Shown here: positions 7,920-13,144 of the stretch, in pieces
Numbering within the stretch: the stretch's first letter is position 1
How the letters are laid out: each line of letters opens with the position of its first letter
From: an uncultured Kiritimatiellota bacterium
Lineage (GTDB): Bacteria > Verrucomicrobiota > Kiritimatiellia > RFP12 > UBA1067
Reading direction: 5' to 3'
DNA length: 14,638 bases
NCBI GenBank assembly: GCA_934667295.1
Contig: CAKULR010000021.1
Span: 1 to 14,638, forward strand
Made by a program: the position numbers and the translations under genes
The notes under the pieces: generated by a model
Databases searched by the model: none
What the model saw: the letters and a program-made list of their open reading frames with translations, nothing else
Told to the model about the DNA's origin: nothing

Positions 7920-8456
7920 TCACTTCTTTCCGTTCTTCGATTTCGGGGTTGCCGTGGTCACGGCGTCCGGCGGCTGCGGATGGCGCGCCGCCTCGTCCGG
8001 CACCTCCACCGCCGCGTCCGCCCACATGCCGCGCTTCGCCGTCTTCGCGGCCGCCTCGGCCTTCGCGTAGGCGGGCGGCGTGGGGACCTGCGCGCAGCGC
8101 CAGGCGAGGCCGGCCTTCAGGAGCGCGAGGGCGGGATCCTTCCGCCCCACGAGGACCGTCCCCCAGGGATAGCCCAGCTCGCTGCGGCGGCTCCAGCTCA
8201 CGCGCACGTCCTCGCGCGCGACGAGGCCGTCGAGGAACTTCTTCGCCTTCGCGCCCCACGGCTCCGTCTTCGGCAACGTGTCGATGCCGGCAAGGCGCAC
8301 GAGGTGCGGGATGTTGTCGCCGCCCAGCACCGTGACGGTCTGCCCGTTCAGAGCGTCAAGCGCCCGCCCGCGCAGGGTCATCGTCTCCGCGCGGACACCC
8401 GCCGCACACGCCAGAACACACGTTGCCAACAGGCCGCGCAACAGGGAACATGCCAT
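7920..8456 (-). CDS. Secreted SNase-like (thermonuclease-fold) protein lacking usual catalytic residues
   Basis: A 178-residue protein with signal peptide 1-23 (ends GVRA) and one staphylococcal-nuclease-like OB-fold domain (about 26-146). The family layout is clear: LRGRALDALNGQTVTV, HLVRLAGID (51-59), a GAKAKKFLDGLV helix (68-79), ALLKAGLAW (111-119) and AKAEAAAKTAKRGMW (131-145). The family active site is mostly gone. The DGDT calcium loop is NGQT (37-40), the DAPE/DTPE motif is DTLPK (59-63) so the glutamate general base is missing, and the YGR arginine is replaced in YPWG (96-99). R54 and D59 remain. It may be a binding protein and not a nuclease. The tail 147-178 is Pro/Ala/Lys rich. 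The ATG has AAGGAG 8 nt upstream. Gfo/Idh lies 62 nt before it and the esterase fusion 11 nt after. Confidence 0.82.
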   Translation of the reverse strand: MACSLLRGLLATCVLACAAGVRAETMTLRGRALDALNGQTVTVLGGDNIPHLVRLAGIDTLPKTEPWGAKAKKFLDGLVAREDVRVSWSRRSELGYPWGTVLVGRKDPALALLKAGLAWRCAQVPTPPAYAKAEAAAKTAKRGMWADAAVEVPDEAARHPQPPDAVTTATPKSKNGKK

Positions 8457-8476
8457 AGACGGAACTCCTTTCTCCG

Positions 8477-8498
8477 GGCCGCGCCCACGGACGCGGCC
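8477..8498. other. Hairpin between Gfo/Idh and SNase-like genes
   Basis: GGCCGCG and CGCGGCC form a perfect 7-bp stem with an 8-nt loop, just upstream of the SNase-like gene's ribosome site. No T-run is present on either strand. It could reduce or stabilise read-through within the operon; this is inference. Confidence 0.45.
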
Positions 8499-8518
8499 GC
8501 AAGACGATTCGTTGAAAC

Positions 8519-9943
8519 TCAGCCGAGACGGTATCCCGGACGGTAGGCGTAGTGCAGCAGCTCGTTCGCCTTCGGGCAGTACGTGAACTTCTCGGCGACG
8601 GGATCCCACTCCAGGCGCTGCCGCATCTGGTAGGCGATGTTCGCGAGGTGCGCGAAGGACGTGGAGCGGTGCCCCTCCTCCAGCGAGCAGAGGCATGTGC
8701 CGCGGTCCTTCACGCGGTCCAGGAAGTCGCGGATGACGTTGTTCGTGCAGCTCGCGGCGGACCCGTCGTCCAGCAGTGCCTCCTTGTGCTCGTACTTCTT
8801 CTCGGCGAACTTCGGTCCGCGCGGGTTGTTGAACTCGCGCCCCTTCACCGGATGGATCTCCCAGCCGCTCTGCGAGGCGTAGACGGCCGCGTCGCCGCTG
8901 GAGAGTTCCAGCTCGCGCCTGAAGACCGGACGCGAAAGGCCGCCCTCGAACACGTCGAACTCCATGATCTTCCCGGAGGCGAACTCGTAGGTGCAGATCA
9001 TCGTGTCGGGGATCTCGCTGTCGCTCCGGTCGCCCGTGAAGTACTTCGCGCCCACGGCGGTGATCGCGGTCGGGGCCGTCTCGCCCATCATCCAGCGCAT
9101 CGCGTCGAGGTAGTGGACGCCCCAGTTGCCGACCTGGCTCGAAAAGTCCGGATGCCAGCGGAAGAAGTACGGCGCCGTCGTGTACTTGTAGGGACGGTAC
9201 GCGCGCGGGCCGAGCCAGGCATCCCAGTCGAACCCCTTCGGCGGCTCGCAGGGCGGGCACTTCCCGAGTCCGTTCGGGAAGATGTTCGAGCTGCGCGCGG
9301 CACGCCCCATGCGGAACGTCCCGTACTTGCCCGTCTCGATCTCCTTCTTGAGGAGCTGGTAGGGGATGCACCCACGGCGGTTGAGGCCCGTGCAGCACAC
9401 CTGCCGGTGCGCCTTCTCCACCTCCACCATGCGCCGCCCCTCGGCGACCGTCGCCGTGAGCGGCTTCTCGCAGTAGACGTCCTTGCCCGCGCAGATCGCG
9501 TCAATCGTCATGATCGCATGCCAGTGGTCGGGCGTCGCGATCATGACGGCGTCGACGTTCCTGTCCTCCAGCAGTTTGCGGTAGTCCGTGTAGAGCCGGC
9601 ACTGCCCGGCGGCGACGCGCTCGGCGATCGTCCCCTCGTGCCGCTTGCGGGAACCGTCCTTCGCGGTGAAGGACGGCAGACGCCCCTTCAGGCCCCATTC
9701 GAGGAACTTCGGGTCGAAGTCCTGCTCGCGGCGGTGCAGATAGGGCTCGTAGACATCGCAGAGCGCCGTCACCTCCACGTCGGGAAAGTTCATGAAGAGA
9801 TGCATCACCTGCGTACCGCGGTTGCCCACGCCGATGAAGCCCATGCGGATCTTCTGGTCGGCCGAGGCGGCCTTCACGAGGGCGGGCATTGCAACGGCGG
9901 CGCCGGCGACGCCGCCGGTCTTGAGGAATTCTCGTCTCTGCAT
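8519..9943 (-). CDS. Tat-exported Gfo/Idh/MocA family oxidoreductase
   Basis: A 474-residue NAD(P)-dependent dehydrogenase-like protein. The N-terminus carries a twin-arginine signal (QRREFLKTGG at 2-11, hydrophobic stretch 12-24), so the folded protein is probably exported with its cofactor. The Rossmann fold begins at about 32 with GFIGVGNRG (35-43), and the family EKP motif is YCEKPL (157-162). The C-terminal alpha/beta domain includes FDWDAWLGPRAYRPY (238-252) and NWGVHYLDAMRW (273-284), the latter typical of the Tat-signal subgroup common in Bacteroidetes, Planctomycetes and Verrucomicrobia. Members act on sugars, inositols or glycosidic bonds; the substrate here is unknown. GAAAGGA lies 7 nt before the ATG and an extended -10 lies upstream, so this looks like the first gene of the minus-strand operon, with the esterase fusion two genes downstream supporting a role in glycan breakdown. 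Confidence 0.93.
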   Translation of the reverse strand: MQRREFLKTGGVAGAAVAMPALVKAASADQKIRMGFIGVGNRGTQVMHLFMNFPDVEVTALCDVYEPYLHRREQDFDPKFLEWGLKGRLPSFTAKDGSRKRHEGTIAERVAAGQCRLYTDYRKLLEDRNVDAVMIATPDHWHAIMTIDAICAGKDVYCEKPLTATVAEGRRMVEVEKAHRQVCCTGLNRRGCIPYQLLKKEIETGKYGTFRMGRAARSSNIFPNGLGKCPPCEPPKGFDWDAWLGPRAYRPYKYTTAPYFFRWHPDFSSQVGNWGVHYLDAMRWMMGETAPTAITAVGAKYFTGDRSDSEIPDTMICTYEFASGKIMEFDVFEGGLSRPVFRRELELSSGDAAVYASQSGWEIHPVKGREFNNPRGPKFAEKKYEHKEALLDDGSAASCTNNVIRDFLDRVKDRGTCLCSLEEGHRSTSFAHLANIAYQMRQRLEWDPVAEKFTYCPKANELLHYAYRPGYRLG

Positions 9944-9978
9944 TGATCGGTCCTTTCGCTTGGAGGAGTGGTCTTGCT

Positions 9979-9987
9979 AGTATACCA
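9979..9987 (-). promoter_or_regulatory. Extended -10 promoter for the Gfo/Idh-to-uvrB operon
   Basis: The minus strand reads TGGTATACT, an extended -10 (TGnTATACT). It would start transcription near 9972 and give a leader of about 28 nt before the Gfo/Idh ATG. No TTGACA-like -35 is seen at the normal distance, which extended -10 promoters tolerate. The patch is AT-rich against a GC-rich background. Confidence 0.5.
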
Positions 9988-10020
9988 CAATCCCCCGCGA
10001 AGCGTCGTCCCGCTCGTCAC

Positions 10021-10130
10021 CCGGCGCGTGAAGTACCCCTCGGCACGTTTGGCCCGGCGCGCGATGTACCCGCGCCGCCCCGGCGCGTGGCCCGGCGCGC
10101 ACTGTACCCGCGCCGCCCCCGGCGCGTGGC
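10021..10130 (+). repeat. Three tandem R1 repeats
   Basis: Three head-to-tail R1 units: a degenerate one at 10021-10053 (missing part of the central GCGCCG arm), then 10054-10091 and 10092-10130. The last two differ mainly at the bases before GTACCC (GAT against ACT) and by one C in the hairpin loop. The third continues into GTCCGAAC, the same extension as the copy at 623. This is the only tandem array of R1 in the window. Confidence 0.82.
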
Positions 10131-10145
10131 GTCCGAACGCGGGAG

Positions 10146-10165
10146 GGTCGCAACTTGTTGCGACC
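10146..10165. repeat. R2 hairpin, AAC/GTT variant
   Basis: GGTCGCAAC-TT-GTTGCGACC, a perfect 9-bp stem preceded by GGGAG, placed directly after the R1 tandem array. Compared with the other R2 hairpins the upper stem has changed from GC-type to AAC on one arm and GTT on the other, so pairing is kept despite sequence change. Confidence 0.78.
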
Positions 10166-10220
10166 GACTGGGCGGACAGGCCCACCCCAACATACATACC
10201 CCAACATGCGGAATGCCTCA

Positions 10221-10294
10221 GCCTCCGGCCGGTTAACACGGAGCGCGCGGAGTCACGAAGACACGGAGGTGTTTTAGGAGTTGGCTTACGCACG
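10221..10294 (+). repeat. R3 repeat (CACGAAG/CACGGAG unit), forward copy 1
   Basis: Starts with GCCTCCGGCCGGTTAACACG and runs through CACGAAGACACGGAG (10254-10268) to TGGCTTACGCACG (10282-10294). The first 23 bp recur exactly in inverted orientation at 11512-11534. The 15-bp middle block and 13-bp end block recur exactly at 11236-11250 and 11265-11277. No reading frame is supported across it. Confidence 0.75.
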
Positions 10295-10365
10295 TCTCAA
10301 TCGCTTCACGTCTGACCGGTATGACAAAAAGAGGCCGGATCGTGCGAAGCACACTCTTTCCTCGG

Positions 10366-10473
10366 CCTCCTTCCGTGTCGCCCGAAGGGCGTTTCCGTGT
10401 GTTCTGTGGTAGAAAGTAGAGGGGGTTAACCACGGAATACACGGAAACCGGCTTCGCCGGACACAGAAGGAGG
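10366..10473. repeat. R4 inverted pair with nested GAA-loop hairpins
   Basis: Two 45-nt arms, 10366-10410 and 10429-10473, are near-perfect reverse complements separated by 18 nt. Each arm contains its own 5-bp hairpin with a GAA/TTC loop: CGCCC-GAA-GGGCG (10379-10391) on the left and CCGGC-TTC-GCCGG (10448-10460) on the right. When the arms are aligned, differences fall in paired stem bases plus a few scattered sites. A third copy in left-arm orientation lies at 11126-11170. The whole could fold as one long hairpin or as two small ones. Confidence 0.8.
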
Positions 10474-10606
10474 TTGGGAAAAGATGTCGTCCCAATGTTT
10501 CAACCACAATCCCACCACAACCTTGTAGGGCAAACGGGAGGGATGTGCGCCCGCGCGTCCGCTCGCCTCCACACATATCCATTCCTCACGCAGAAGTGGT
10601 ATAGGC

Positions 10607-10645
10607 CCAGCGCGCAATGTACCCGCGCCGCCCTCGGCGCGTGGC
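10607..10645 (+). repeat. R1 39-bp repeat, copy 5
   Basis: A full-length R1 copy (CCAGCGCGCAATGTACCC, then CGCGCCG-CCCT-CGGCGCG, then TGGC). It is nearly identical to the copy at 623-661 and is again followed, 22 nt later, by an R2 hairpin. Confidence 0.8.
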
Positions 10646-10667
10646 GCTGAGGGGCGGCCCTACGGGA

Positions 10668-10689
10668 GGGTCGCGCTCCCGCGCGACCC
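10668..10689. repeat. R2 hairpin, full-length copy
   Basis: GGGTCGCGC-TCCC-GCGCGACCC, a perfect 9-bp stem with a TCCC loop, preceded by CGGGA and followed by TTTC. It is the longest GC-type member of R2 and lies downstream of the R1 copy at 10607. The short T-run makes a weak plus-strand terminator conceivable, but no plus-strand gene precedes it. Confidence 0.75.
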
Positions 10690-10714
10690 TTTCACCGCAT
10701 CGTGATCGAAACCT

Positions 10715-11060
10715 CTAATTCTGATAAGTGTGGATGAAAAGGCTGCGTTTCGTTTCCACTTCTGGAGATTTCACGGCGAATCGTTCCGAAGTGAAATCCT
10801 ACGTTCAACTTGAATGCCAGACAAACCTGCGCAATTTCAATGATGTGCTGCGCACGGTGGAGGATAATGATATTTTTAATGTATTTCATGATTCATTTGC
10901 AAGTTATACAATTCACACATTATAAAAGAATTCTTACGCATTGAATTCTCACCCAAGAACAAAAGAAGCCAAGTATGATTGTGCGATTTCACCTCGGAAC
11001 GTTTCGCCGTGAATTCCCATGAATCTAGGATTATGGTGCGGAACAATTCTAAGTTCTATC
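10715..11060. other. AT-rich island with 29-bp inverted repeats, no recognisable gene
   Basis: This stretch is markedly AT-richer than the rest of the window. Near-identical inverted copies of a 29-bp sequence (27 of 29 match) lie at 10770-10798 and 10985-11013, enclosing 186 nt. The left copy also carries its own perfect arms, GATTTCAC (10767-10774) and GTGAAATC (10791-10798). The two short open frames here (10728-10925 plus and 10692-10889 minus, 65 codons each) have no convincing ribosome site and no family I recognise. It may be a remnant of a mobile element or a structured RNA locus. Confidence 0.5.
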
Positions 11061-11125
11061 CCTCAAGTCCCAAGTACGTGACCCAAATATGGCCGAAGTG
11101 TGTAATCCTTCTCCCCTTTTCCTAG

Positions 11126-11170
11126 CCTCCCTCCGTGTCGCCCGAAGGGCGTTTCCGTGTATTCCGTGGT
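11126..11170 (+). repeat. R4 arm, single forward copy
   Basis: Matches the left R4 arm at 10366-10410 in 42 of 45 positions, including the CGCCC-GAA-GGGCG hairpin (11139-11151). The upstream C/T-rich stretch is also partly shared. No inverted partner follows it here. Confidence 0.75.
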
Positions 11171-11198
11171 AAAAAACTCCACCAGTGAAAACACCCAC

Positions 11199-11277
11199 GC
11201 TCCGGCCAACTGACACGGAGTGGCGTGTACGGAGACACGAAGACACGGAGAGTAGGGTCGAGGCTGGCTTACGCACG
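11199..11277 (+). repeat. R3 repeat, forward copy 2
   Basis: Begins GCTCCGGCC, contains CACGAAGACACGGAG (11236-11250) and ends TGGCTTACGCACG (11265-11277). The order of blocks is the same as at 10221-10294, with several small length differences between them. Confidence 0.72.
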
Positions 11278-11309
11278 ATTTTATTCACCACTCTGTCCAC
11301 GTCAGAGAG

Positions 11310-11329
11310 GATCGCGCTCCTGCGAGATC
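11310..11329. repeat. R2 hairpin, degenerate copy
   Basis: GATCGCGC-TCCT-GCGAGATC, an 8-bp stem with a single G-A mismatch. The outer base pair has changed from GG/CC to GA/TC, keeping the pairing. Read on the minus strand it follows the inverted R1 copy at 11403-11441, the same R1-then-R2 order as elsewhere. Confidence 0.6.
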
Positions 11330-11402
11330 GGTCCTATCCACAATTCCCCCACCACCTCTCTACACCTTCGTGCCTTCGTGCCGCCGTGTACAACGTTCGA
11401 AC

Positions 11403-11441
11403 GCCACGCGCCGAGGGCGGCGCGGGTACATCGCGCGCCCC
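11403..11441 (-). repeat. R1 39-bp repeat, inverted copy
   Basis: An R1 copy on the minus strand (plus strand reads GCCACGCGCCGAGGGCGGCG, then CGGGTACATCGCGCGCC). It is flanked on its left by GTTCGAAC, the reverse complement of the GTYCRAAC extension of the forward copies. This is the only inverted R1 copy in the window. Confidence 0.78.
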
Positions 11442-11461
11442 CCCTCTACAAGCACCTCTTT

Positions 11462-11534
11462 ACACCTCCGTGCCTTCGTGCCTCCTCTCCGTGGCTTCGT
11501 GTCTCCTCGTGCTCCGTGTTAACCGGCCGGAGGC
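11462..11534 (-). repeat. R3 repeat, inverted copy
   Basis: On the minus strand it begins with the same 23 bp as the R3 copy at 10221-10243 and continues with alternating CACGAAG and CACGGAG-like words to about 11462. A shorter related stretch (CCTTCGTGCCTTCGTGCC) lies at 11365-11382. Confidence 0.7.
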
Positions 11535-11576
11535 CGACCACACTGCACGCACGAGGACGGACCTCACCTTAGACAT

Positions 11577-11620
11577 AAAAAGGGCCTCCGGGCGGAGGTG
11601 GGAGGAACCGTCCCGGAGGC
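11577..11620 (-). terminator. Rho-independent terminator on the minus strand
   Basis: On the minus strand GCCTCCGGG (11612-11620) pairs perfectly with CCCGGAGGC (11584-11592) across a 19-nt loop, then CC and TTTTT (11577-11581). A 9-bp GC stem followed by a U-run is the best terminator-like structure in the window, yet no minus-strand protein gene lies upstream, suggesting a small RNA. The loop is C-rich with CCTCC words. A smaller competing hairpin, CCTCC-GCCC-GGAGG, also exists. Confidence 0.6.
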
Positions 11621-11707
11621 ATACCGCATTTCCTGTTCTTGGGCGCGGCAGAACCCTCAATGAATCGGCCGAAGCCGATCGCAGGATGGGTGTATTGTGT
11701 GTCTGTG
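11577..11707 (-). ncRNA. Candidate small RNA with UUCG hairpin and C-rich terminator loop
   Basis: Reading the minus strand, a TATACT -10-like box (11714-11719) would start a transcript near 11707 that ends at the U-run at 11577, about 130 nt. Inside it ATCGGC-TTCG-GCCGAT (11664-11679) forms a perfect stem closed as C(UUCG)G, an extra-stable tetraloop common in structured RNAs. The terminator loop contains TTCCTCCCACCTCC, complementary to Shine-Dalgarno sequences, as in several known C-rich-loop sRNAs. No known RNA family is recognised. No good -35 was found (a CTGACA lies 20 nt upstream of the -10, too far), so the promoter is the weak part. Confidence 0.35.
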
Positions 11708-11732
11708 CCGCATAGTATACTGCTGGTTTGTT

Positions 11733-11789
11733 AGCCGAATGTCAGAACTACGAACTTATTCAAGATTTTTCAACAAGGAATATTCGGCT
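11733..11789. other. Inverted repeat upstream of the superoxide reductase gene
   Basis: AGCCGAAT (11733-11740) and ATTCGGCT (11782-11789) form a perfect 8-bp stem around a 41-nt AT-rich loop. It lies about 165 nt before the superoxide reductase start. It could be a regulator-binding site or leader structure; nothing else in 11790-11915 was recognised. Confidence 0.3.
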
Positions 11790-11917
11790 CTCCGTGGCCC
11801 CATGCGCCGTCTTCGCGATGCGACGAATCCGCAAATCCAGCGACAGATCGAGAAGACAAACGCACTTAGGTGAAAAAGACCGACGATTCAACATGCCACA
11901 GGAAGCTCGCTTTCGTG

Positions 11918-11923
11918 TAGAAT
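11918..11923 (+). promoter_or_regulatory. Possible -10 box for the superoxide reductase gene
   Basis: TAGAAT (5 of 6 consensus bases) lies 32 nt before the ATG and would give a leader of about 25 nt. There is no recognisable -35 at 16-18 nt upstream, so the call is weak. Confidence 0.28.
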
Positions 11924-11955
11924 AGGTCCAAACTCAACCAGAAAGGAGTCCCGAC

Positions 11956-12324
11956 ATGAAACTTCTACGTTGCGCCGTGTGCGGCAAGATCATCCTGCCC
12001 GTCAAGGAAACCGCCGCCGAGACCATCTGCTGCGGACAACCCATGCGCGAACTCACGCCCAACACGACGGACGGCGCGCAGGAAAAGCACGTCCCCGTCT
12101 CCACCATCGAGGGGCCGACCGTCCAGGTGGCGGTCGGCTCGGCGGCGCACCCCATGCTCCCCGCCCACTTCATCGAGTGGATTGCCCTCGAAACCTCAAC
12201 GGGCTACCACTGCCGGCATCTCGTCCCCGGCGATGCCCCGCATGCGACGTTCACCCTCGCCCCACAGGAAACGGCCAAGGCCGTCTACGCCTACTGCAAC
12301 CTCCACGGACTCTGGAAGAGCTAG
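11956..12324 (+). CDS. dfx: Two-iron superoxide reductase (desulfoferrodoxin)
   Basis: Reduces superoxide to hydrogen peroxide in the cytoplasm without making oxygen, a detoxification route typical of anaerobes; the electron donor is usually rubredoxin. The 122 residues have both desulfoferrodoxin parts. The N-terminal desulforedoxin-like domain has C6, C9, C25 and C26 (CAVC and ICCG) for the Fe(SCys)4 centre. The catalytic centre has E43, K44 and H45 in EKHVP, H65 and H71 in HPMLPAHFIEW, and C114 and H117 in CNLHGLW, matching the known Fe(His)4(Cys) ligand pattern. The ATG has GAAAGGAG 7 nt upstream. It stands alone on the plus strand, convergent with the MBL-fold gene, with no rubredoxin or rubrerythrin nearby in the window. 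Confidence 0.96.
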   Translation: MKLLRCAVCGKIILPVKETAAETICCGQPMRELTPNTTDGAQEKHVPVSTIEGPTVQVAVGSAAHPMLPAHFIEWIALETSTGYHCRHLVPGDAPHATFTLAPQETAKAVYAYCNLHGLWKS

Positions 12325-12326
12325 GT

Positions 12327-12345
12327 GCGCCGGGACTTCCGGCGC
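12327..12345. other. Hairpin between convergent genes
   Basis: GCGCCGG-GACTT-CCGGCGC, a perfect 7-bp stem filling the 22-nt gap between the superoxide reductase stop and the MBL-gene stop. Its position suggests a shared bidirectional transcript end, but neither side has a T-run. Confidence 0.5.
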
Positions 12346-12346
12346 C

Positions 12347-13123
12347 TCAGAACTCATACAGGGCGCTCGGCTCGTCCTGGGCGAGCGCGGCGAGCGTGAC
12401 GTCCGTGCGGTGGAGGTCATGCAGCACCCGCTCCATCGCCTCCACGGCCAGGTAGTCCGCATTGCACTGGCTTGAAAGGTGGGCCAGCAGAAGCGTGCGG
12501 AGATTCTGCGGATTGAGTTCGCGGAGCGCGTCGGCGGCCTGGTCGTTCGAGAGGTGTCCGCTCCGTCCCCGAATGCGCTGCTTGAGCGATTCGGGGCGGT
12601 CGGAGCGGGCGAGGAGCTCGGGGTCGTGGTTGGCTTCCAGGACCGCGCAGGTCGCGCGCGCCAGCGCCTCCTTCGCGGGAAGCGTCATCACGCCCATGTC
12701 CGTTCCGACAAAGAGCGACGAGACGCCGTCCCCGATCAGGTAGCCGACGGCATCCGCCGCGTCGTGCGGCACCGAGAAGGAGGAGATGGTCAGCCCCCCG
12801 ACCGTGAACGCCTCCGCCGTCTCGAACGTACACCAGCCGTCCTCCACGCCGGTCACGGACGCAATGGCGTCCGCCGTCTCGCCATTGGCGTAGAGCGCCG
12901 CCTGCGGGTAGCGCCGGTGGAACGTCGCGATGCCCGCACAGTGGTCGCTGTGGTCATGCGTGAAGAGCACGCCGTCAACCGCGTCGGGCGACAGCCCGCA
13001 CGCGGCCATGCGCTTCGTCAGTTCCCGGCAGGAAAGCCCGCAGTCCACCAGCAGCAGCTTCCCGCCGCCGCGCACCGCCAGGCAATTCCCCTTCGATCCG
13101 CTTCCAAAGACCCGCAGTTTCAT
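12347..13123 (-). CDS. YycJ/WalJ-type metallo-beta-lactamase-fold hydrolase
   Basis: A 258-residue cytoplasmic MBL-fold protein. It begins MKLRVFGSGSKGNC, the family hallmark. Metal ligands are the THDHSDH motif (55-61: H56, H58, D60, H61), H120 in VPHD, D142 in GTDMG and probably H190 in GHLSN or H215 in LLLAHLS; EANHD (163-167) is also typical. YycJ/WalJ proteins are putative nucleases (5'-3' exonuclease activity has been reported for some) linked to cell-wall stress and DNA repair in Firmicutes, but the role outside that group is unsettled. It is third in an operon after the Mrp ATPase and purE, 21 nt after the purE stop, without a clear ribosome site, so its translation may be coupled to purE. 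Confidence 0.9.
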   Translation of the reverse strand: MKLRVFGSGSKGNCLAVRGGGKLLLVDCGLSCRELTKRMAACGLSPDAVDGVLFTHDHSDHCAGIATFHRRYPQAALYANGETADAIASVTGVEDGWCTFETAEAFTVGGLTISSFSVPHDAADAVGYLIGDGVSSLFVGTDMGVMTLPAKEALARATCAVLEANHDPELLARSDRPESLKQRIRGRSGHLSNDQAADALRELNPQNLRTLLLAHLSSQCNADYLAVEAMERVLHDLHRTDVTLAALAQDEPSALYEF

Positions 13124-13144
13124 GAATGGTCCGGACGCTGGCGC

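Noticed and set aside
958..8070. Very long plus-strand open frames opposite uvrB, the antiporter and the esterase fusion (for example 958-2907, 2432-4765 and 4762-8070)
   Set aside because: They are Arg/Ala/Asp/His-rich and lack domains, as expected for frames antisense to GC-rich genes; the minus-strand genes have clear motifs and ribosome sites.
7909..8259. N-terminal extension of the esterase fusion upstream of 7908
   Set aside because: It overlaps the SNase-like gene, is low-complexity, and would place the signal peptide internally.
8457..9398. N-terminal extension of the SNase-like protein upstream of 8456
   Set aside because: The extension overlaps the Gfo/Idh gene out of frame and is Arg-rich; the ATG at 8456 has a good ribosome site and begins a signal peptide.
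10021..10130. Tandem R1 units as a CRISPR array
   Set aside because: The units abut with no spacers of constant length, are intrinsically palindromic, and no cas genes are present.
10692..10925. Two 65-codon open frames in the AT-rich island (10728-10925 plus, 10692-10889 minus)
   Set aside because: No plausible ribosome site, no recognised family, and the plus frame needs a GTG start; both overlap the inverted-repeat arm.
10715..11060. Retron msr-msd or diversity-generating element
   Set aside because: No reverse transcriptase or template/variable repeat pair is present in the window; inverted repeats alone are not enough.
11393..11441. GTTCGAAC resembling a tRNA T-loop
   Set aside because: It belongs to the flank of the inverted R1 repeat; no acceptor, D or anticodon arms could be built around it.
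11728..11925. 65-codon plus-strand frame before the superoxide reductase gene
   Set aside because: No recognised domain, no ATG with a ribosome site, and it overlaps the likely promoter region.
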